In this document: positions 8,103 through 10,200 of the stretch, piece by piece
Layout of the letters: every line of letters begins with the position of its first letter
Numbering within the stretch: the stretch's first letter is position 1
Assembly (NCBI GenBank): GCA_005888425.1
Contig: VAZF01000154.1
Span: forward strand, 1-10,200
DNA length: 10,200 bases
Source of the DNA: Alphaproteobacteria bacterium
GTDB lineage: Bacteria > Pseudomonadota > Alphaproteobacteria > ATCC43930 > CGMCC-115725
Reading direction: 5' to 3'
The notes under the pieces: model-generated
Seen by the model: only the letters and a program-made list of their open reading frames with translations
Database searches by the model: none
What the model was told of the DNA's origin: nothing
Translations under genes and position numbers: made by a program

Positions 8103-10052
8103 CTAGCCGGCCTTGTTGACCCGCATGTACCACTCGACCAGCCGGCGCACTTGCCGCTCGGTGTAGCCGCGCTCGACCATGCGATCGACGAAATCGGCGT
8201 GCTTCTTCTCGGTGTCCGAGTCCTTCTTGCTGCCGAAGCTGATCACCGGCAGGAGATCCTCGACCTGCGAGAACATTCGCCGCTCGATGACCTCGCGCAA
8301 TTTCTCATATGAGGTCCAGGACGGGTTGCGCCCACTGTTGGCGGCGCGCGCCCGCAATGCGAATTTGACGACCTCGTTGCGGAAGTCCTTCGGATTGGCG
8401 ATGCCCGCCGGCTTCTCGATCTTCGACAGCTCCTGGTTCAGCAGCTCGCGATTCATCAGCTGGCCGGTGTCGGCATCCTTGTAGTCCTGGTCCTCGATCC
8501 ACGCATCGGCGTAGGCGACATACCGGTCGAACAGATTCTGCCCATAATCCGAATAGGATTCGAGATAGGCCTTCTGTATTTCGTGCCCGATGAACTCGGC
8601 ATAGCGCGGCGCCAGCTCTGCCTTGATGAAGTTGAGATATCTCTTCTCAACTTCCTCCGGGAACTGCTCGCGCCAGATCGACTGCTCGAGCACATACATC
8701 ATGTGGACCGGGTCGGCCGCCACTTCTTGTGTGTCGAAGTTGAACGTGCTCGACAGGACCTTGAAGGCGAATCGAGTCGAGATCCCGTCCATCCCTTCAT
8801 CGACGCCCGCCGCGTCCCGGTATTCCTGGACCGACTTGGCCCGTGGGTCGGTGTCTTTCAGGCTTTCGCCGTCATAGACCCGCATCTTCGAATACAGGTT
8901 CGAGTTCTCATGCGCCTTCAGGCGGGAGAGCACGCAGAAGCGGGAAAGGATGTCGAGGGTCGATGGGGCGCACGCCGCGTTTGACAGCTCGCTGTTCTGC
9001 AGCAGCTTTTCGTAAATCTTGCGCTCCTCGGTGGCGCGCAGGCAGTACGGCACCTTAATGACCGAGATACGGTCGATAAAGGCTTCGTTGTTCTTGTTGT
9101 TCTTGAAGCTCTGCCACTCCGCCTCGTTCGAGTGCGCGAGGATGATGCCCTGATACGGAATGCCGCCGATGTTTTCGGTGCCGGCGTAGTTCCCTTCCTG
9201 CGTTGCCGTTAGTAACGGATGCAGCATCTTGATGGGCGCCTTGAACATCTCGACGAATTCCATCAGACCCTGCGTCGTGCGGTTGAGGCCGCCCGAGAAG
9301 GAATAGGCGTCGGGATCGTTCTGGCTGTACATCTCGAGCTTGCGGATATCGACCTTGCCGACGAGGCTCGCGACGTCCTGGTTGTTCTCGTCGCCAGGCT
9401 CGGTTTTCGCGACGCAGATCTGCTTCAGCCGAGAGGGCTGCAGCCGAACGACGGTAAATTTCGCGATGTCCCCGCCGAATTCCTCGAGGCGTTTCACCGC
9501 CCAGGGCGAGATGGTGCCCGTAAGGCGCCGCTTCGGAACGCCATACCGCTTTTCGATCTCCTCGCCAAAGGTGACGGGATCGAACAGGCCGAGCGGGCTC
9601 TCGAAGACCGGGCTTATCTCCTTGCCGGCCTTGAGCACGTAAACCGGCTCTTTTTCCATCAGCTGCTTCAGCCGCTCGGCGAGCGACGATTTGCCGCCGC
9701 CGACCGGGCCGAGGAGGTAGAGCACCTGCTTGCGCTCTTCGAGCCCTTGCGCCGCGTGGCGGAAGAACCCGACAATCCGTTCGATGGTGTCTTCCATGCC
9801 GAAGAAATCGTCGGCAAAGGCCGGATAGACCTTGATCGTGCGGTTCATGAAGATGCGGCCGAGGCGCGGGTCCTGGGCCGTATCGACCATGATCGGATCG
9901 CCGATCGCCTTCAGCAGCCGCTCGGCCGGTCCCGCATAAAATGACGAATCGTCCGAGCACGCCCGGAGATAGTCCTCGAGGCTTAATTCAACCTCGCGAC
10001 GGTTCTCGTAGGTCTGCGCATAAAGTCCGAAGATGCCATCATCGAATCGCAT
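8103..10052 (-). CDS. prkA: PrkA family AAA+ ATPase / putative serine protein kinase (YeaG-like)
   Basis: This 649-residue cytoplasmic protein is highly similar in motif content and length to E. coli YeaG (644). The AAA+ domain has Walker A GPVGGGKS at 115-122, a Walker-B-like GLMEFVE at 262-267, a sensor-like HSNEAEW at 307-313 and a probable arginine finger in FIDR (R328). Long family-typical stretches include AKTEPGDENNQD (215-226), KMRVYDGESLKDTDP (389-403), EKPAGIANPKDFRNE (546-560) and RNPSWTSYEKLR (575-586). The family was named for serine kinase activity; work on the Bacillus protein has also proposed an ATP-dependent protease role, so the activity should be treated as open. The start is ATG at 10052 with GAGGTG about five nt upstream. 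It is the first gene of the prkA-yeaH-spoVR block and is preceded by a sigma-54-type promoter. Confidence 0.96.
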   Translation of the reverse strand: MRFDDGIFGLYAQTYENRREVELSLEDYLRACSDDSSFYAGPAERLLKAIGDPIMVDTAQDPRLGRIFMNRTIKVYPAFADDFFGMEDTIERIVGFFRHAAQGLEERKQVLYLLGPVGGGKSSLAERLKQLMEKEPVYVLKAGKEISPVFESPLGLFDPVTFGEEIEKRYGVPKRRLTGTISPWAVKRLEEFGGDIAKFTVVRLQPSRLKQICVAKTEPGDENNQDVASLVGKVDIRKLEMYSQNDPDAYSFSGGLNRTTQGLMEFVEMFKAPIKMLHPLLTATQEGNYAGTENIGGIPYQGIILAHSNEAEWQSFKNNKNNEAFIDRISVIKVPYCLRATEERKIYEKLLQNSELSNAACAPSTLDILSRFCVLSRLKAHENSNLYSKMRVYDGESLKDTDPRAKSVQEYRDAAGVDEGMDGISTRFAFKVLSSTFNFDTQEVAADPVHMMYVLEQSIWREQFPEEVEKRYLNFIKAELAPRYAEFIGHEIQKAYLESYSDYGQNLFDRYVAYADAWIEDQDYKDADTGQLMNRELLNQELSKIEKPAGIANPKDFRNEVVKFALRARAANSGRNPSWTSYEKLREVIERRMFSQVEDLLPVISFGSKKDSDTEKKHADFVDRMVERGYTERQVRRLVEWYMRVNKAG

Positions 10053-10149
10053 TTTTCACCTCAATCGACAGAGCGTCGACCGCAAGAGCTTTGATCACTC
10101 ACTCGGTTAACATCGATGCCCGAGAAAAAGGTTCGCGGCGGAGACATCG

Positions 10150-10165
10150 CGCCGTGATAACGGCG
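10150..10165. repeat. Perfect 16-bp inverted repeat upstream of prkA
   Basis: On the minus strand CGCCGT-TATC-ACGGCG has two perfect 6-bp arms with a 4-bp centre. It overlaps the -12 half of the proposed sigma-54 promoter and the predicted start of transcription. It would therefore be mostly outside the mRNA and is better placed as a protein-binding site (operator) than as an RNA hairpin. The regulator is unknown. Confidence 0.45.
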
Positions 10166-10177
10166 ACGCTCGTGCCA
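10162..10177 (-). promoter_or_regulatory. Sigma-54 (RpoN) promoter for prkA-yeaH-spoVR
   Basis: The minus strand reads TGGCACGAGCGTCGCC. The -24 half TGGCACG plus following purine is a full match to the RpoN consensus (TGGCACGRNNNTTGCW). The invariant GG and GC dinucleotides are 10 nt apart, as required. In the -12 half TTGCW is TCGCC, two mismatches that leave the essential GC intact. Transcription would begin near 10151, giving a leader of about 100 nt. An activator (bacterial enhancer-binding protein) site would be expected further upstream, outside the window. Sigma-54/NtrC control of yeaGH in E. coli makes this biologically reasonable. Confidence 0.6.
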
Positions 10178-10200
10178 TCCTTCCCCCCGTTCGTCTCGCC

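Noticed and set aside
9055..9960. 301-codon minus-strand frame inside prkA
   Set aside because: It is an out-of-frame shadow of prkA with Arg/Gly-rich composition. The prkA frame explains all conservation here.
10109..10135. EcfG-type (alphaproteobacterial general stress) promoter, CGAAC-N18-TGTT, upstream of prkA
   Set aside because: Each half has a mismatch at an important base and the spacing is at the long end, so it is clearly weaker than the nearby sigma-54 match.

Overview
The window is a compact, GC-rich (about 60% by eye) stretch of bacterial chromosome. It carries eight protein genes, all on the minus strand, so transcription runs from the right edge to the left. Gene content and protein sequences point to a proteobacterium, most likely an alphaproteobacterium: tsaD directly overlapping gpsA, a clpS-clpA pair, and prkA-yeaH-spoVR as one block. 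I cannot name a genus. I see no tRNA or rRNA gene, insertion sequence, prophage gene or CRISPR array, and no gene-free stretch longer than 300 bases.

Right part (about 5210-10200): a three-gene stress/starvation module. prkA encodes an AAA+ ATPase historically called a serine kinase (E. coli YeaG). yeaH encodes a protein with a von Willebrand A-type metal site. spoVR encodes the E. coli YcgB relative. The genes are tightly packed (gaps of 36 and about 37 nt). Upstream of prkA, just inside the right edge, is a good match to a sigma-54 promoter (10162-10177), overlapped by a perfect 16-bp inverted repeat. This fits the nitrogen-starvation control known for yeaGH in E. coli.

Middle part (about 3097-5209): tsaD (tRNA t6A synthesis) and gpsA (glycerol-3-phosphate dehydrogenase), translationally coupled through an ATGA overlap. 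The spoVR-tsaD gap holds a GC-rich hairpin, a perfect Shine-Dalgarno sequence and a 12-codon reading frame that overlaps the tsaD start. GpsA has glutamate where the family normally has an active-site lysine.

Left part (1-2983): clpS (N-end-rule adaptor) and clpA (unfoldase that feeds ClpP), a standard pair. After a 21-nt gap comes the first 100 codons of a nickel/cobalt permease of the NiCoT (HoxN/NixA) family, which runs off the left edge.

Functionally the window joins a conserved stress AAA+ module to housekeeping tRNA modification, phospholipid precursor synthesis and regulated proteolysis. No entirely unknown gene family is present. The most interesting points are the sigma-54 promoter with its palindrome, the metal-ligand-like residues in SpoVR, the substitution in GpsA and the odd tsaD leader.
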